A DNA stretch of 17,690 nt from Temnopleurus reevesii (taxonomy: Eukaryota > Echinodermata > Echinoidea > Temnopleuroida > Temnopleuridae). This document shows positions 15,859-17,690 of the stretch, piece after piece. The notes under the pieces were generated by a model that saw nothing but the letters and a program-made list of their open reading frames with translations, was not told the DNA's origin and searched no databases. Where the stretch lies: the NCBI GenBank assembly GCA_036244855.1, contig BQKZ01000060.1:66433-84122 (forward strand), in the 5' to 3' direction. Within the stretch, counting starts at the first letter, position 1. Each line of letters begins with the position of its first letter. A program made the position numbers and the translations under genes.

Positions 15859-16313
15859 TCTTAAAAGAACAGTCTACCCCAAAATAATATTTCTACAGGA
15901 GCAGAAAATTCAGATGATCAGAACAAAAAAGGTTTAAGAAATGTCATACAACTAATAAAAAAAAGTTATGAAAGTTTAAATATTTAGACAAATTGGCAAC
16001 TGATAACGTCACAGGTGCACAACTGATCATTCATGATGTTCATGTCAACGTTATAAAATGTTACTTTTTCCTCTTTTTTTCCTCTTTCCTTTTTCCTCTA
16101 AACTAAAGGTTATCTTCACAACTTTACATTTTTTTTGTAGAAATTTTACATCAATTGATAACATGTCTGGAAATTTTTACTTATTTGCTAATTTTTTCAA
16201 ATCTTTAAAAATTCATAACTTTATTTATTACTCATCCAATTTTCTTCAAATTTTTGGTTCTGCTCGCAAAATTTTTCTGCTTCTGTTGAAAACTTTTGGG
16301 TCAACTCTCCTTA
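15859..16313. mobile_element. Foldback element related to 13632-14796
   Basis: The left part (15859-16010) and the right part (about 16150-16313) pair as imperfect inverted repeats: gagcagaaaa...cagaacaaaaaa and ttatgaaagtttaaatattt against their reversed counterparts. The block aaaaaaagttatgaa followed by acaaattggcaact and a TGACGT-like site is shared with the arms of the element at 13632. Non-coding. Confidence 0.7.
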
Positions 16314-16531
16314 GCATCAGCTACCATAATTATATTTAGTAATATAAGATTTACATCGGAAATAGATTTTTTTTTGTACAGAAATATCCAGGGGAGAGTG
16401 TTGGCTCATGCTATGTGTTTGCACTTCATACATGTTCATACATGTTAGTGTCAACTAAGCATCTCCCTTGAGTGTTTATTTGAATGTGGACCATAAAATA
16501 AATCGAATGTACACTGGACACACATTGTTTA
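16314..16531. other. Intergenic: nothing recognised
   Basis: AT-rich. A direct repeat catacatgtt lies at about 16427-16446. No gene. Confidence 0.6.
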
Positions 16532-16708
16532 CAGTGGAAACTCATTATAAAGAGATCTGATATAATGCAATATCTGATATAAAGAGGTAGAAAAATCTGG
16601 TCCCCACTCTTAGTAACTTATTGTTTTTTTTAATTGTGCTACAAAGAGATTACTGCTATAACATATTTTTGATGGTCCCAAGCACCTCGTAATACTGAGT
16701 TTCCACTG
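16532..16708. mobile_element. Tigger/pogo-like MITE, intact ends with TA flanks
   Basis: It runs from cagtggaaactca to gagtttccactg, with TA on both sides (16530-16531 and 16709-16710), the target-site type of Tc1/mariner/pogo elements. It is the same family as 6914-7071 and better preserved. Non-coding, 177 bp. Confidence 0.88.
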
Positions 16709-16839
16709 TATTAAAATACAATTGTGTCACTGAGCCATTATGGGTATAAAAATTCCCCCCCCCCAACTTAACATCATTACAGTTACCCAAGGCAATTATG
16801 CTTGTGGAATAGGGATGGTCATGATTATTGTGAAGGGTA

Positions 16840-17091
16840 TATTGTGTGACTTCAAGTACGGTGTTCGGTGTTGGTGTTGGTGTTGAGAGAGCAAAATAGT
16901 CCGTAAACCGAGCTCCAACACCGTTGGTCAGGTTAGAGAAGTGATACAGAAACGACCGGAAATACGTCAGAATCTTGCGAGGTCTACCCCCAAACAACGA
17001 CAGACTTCAAGTTTGGTGTTGAGGCTGGTTTTGGTTTTGCTGCAACACCAACACCAGCGTTCAACACCGTACTTAAAGTCACCCATTGTGT
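16840..17091. mobile_element. GTGTTG-rich hairpin MITE
   Basis: The left arm from 16840 (gtgacttcaagtacggtgtt, then repeated ggtgtt units) is mirrored by the right arm ending at 17091 (caacaccaacacc, then aacaccgtacttaaagtcac). A partial copy of the arm (acttcaagtttggtgttg) lies inside at about 17005-17022. The GTGTTG repeats may themselves be why the arms pair well. No transposase; family not recognised. Confidence 0.8.
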
Positions 17092-17690
17092 TAGACATGC
17101 CAACCATTCCAGAAATAAGCATGAGAAAAAATTAAAACGTGAATCACCAAACAGCTGGGCCGAATATTTTCTCTGAAGAGAAAGCATATGGATATTGTCA
17201 AAAGATTCTTCAAGCATCATATAATATATTAATATAGTTTGTGCGATTAATAAGTGTTATTAGTATTATGCTTTCTTTCATAAGAAAAACTTTGGTTCAA
17301 CTGTTTGCTGATATAGAAATCCATGATCTGACAAAAATTATTCTATATTTCAGCAGGTACTGCTTGTCCAGAAATACAATTAAAACTTTCCCAATTCCAT
17401 GTCCTTTTCCCTAATTATTTGTTATTTTTTTTTTGTTTATCATTATTTTTGCTATTCATTCTTGCTATAAATTACCCAATATTAAATCTTCTAAATTCCA
17501 GATCTTTGTATCGGATTATTTTTAGACCTTGGATACCATTGTGCTGTTCTTGCTATTATTGGGTGCCTACTGTACATCACTAAAATTTGTTTTACATCAA
17601 GCCTTCTTTTTGCAGTCTGTTTGCTGAATATGGTTTGTTTTATACATTTTTGTGTTCAAGTTTAATGTTTACATTAACAAATATATCTAT
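17092..17690. other. Window end: nothing recognised
   Basis: AT-rich DNA with T runs. The ORFs here are short and resemble nothing known to me. Confidence 0.6.

Noticed and set aside
16058..16339. 93-residue ORF rich in Phe and Leu
   Set aside because: It lies in the T-rich arm of a foldback element and has no recognisable domain or splice context.
16656..17220. ORFs on both strands around the GTGTTG hairpin
   Set aside because: They derive from the inverted repeat and overlap one another in several frames. There is no family resemblance.

Overview
The window is eukaryotic: genes are split by GT-AG introns, the DNA is AT-rich, and small transposons are dense. The best fit is a marine invertebrate deuterostome, probably an echinoderm of sea-urchin type. 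That rests on the close match of the one gene to vertebrate acylglycerol kinase, on a foldback element like the sea urchin TU transposons, on a tRNA-derived SINE with an (ATT)n tail, and on vertebrate-type TTAGGG telomere-like repeats. The species itself is inferred, not shown.

Positions 1-204 are 5' flank or 5' UTR. Positions 205-10146 hold one complete plus-strand gene, acylglycerol kinase (AGK). It has 13 coding exons that join to 1272 nt, encoding 423 residues and a stop. Every junction keeps frame, and the GGDGT kinase motif lies at residues 126-130. The product should be a mitochondrial lipid kinase making lysophosphatidic and phosphatidic acid; its vertebrate counterpart is also a subunit of the TIM22 import complex.

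The introns carry insertions: a foldback element of 15-16 bp repeats (about 655-1207), a 156-bp inverted-repeat element filled with TTAGGG-like repeats (1558-1713), a SINE inserted into an older SINE (5847-6364), several MITEs (6914-7071, 7377-7507, 8339-8661) and LINE C-terminal remnants (9199-9562 and 9656-9700).

The most unusual aspect is a set of local copies of AGK exon 3' ends: exon 1 with its splice donor (345-399), exon 5 (4205-4242), exon 9 (7529-7598), and a decaying array of at least six copies of the exon 13 tail downstream of the stop (10451-about 12015).

From about 12 kb to the end no gene was recognised. The region holds a 3.06-kb element with inverted ends (12377-15436) that contains a second foldback element (13632-14796), then a relative of that foldback (15859-16313), a TA-flanked Tigger-like MITE (16532-16708), a GTGTTG-rich hairpin element (16840-17091) and plain AT-rich DNA.
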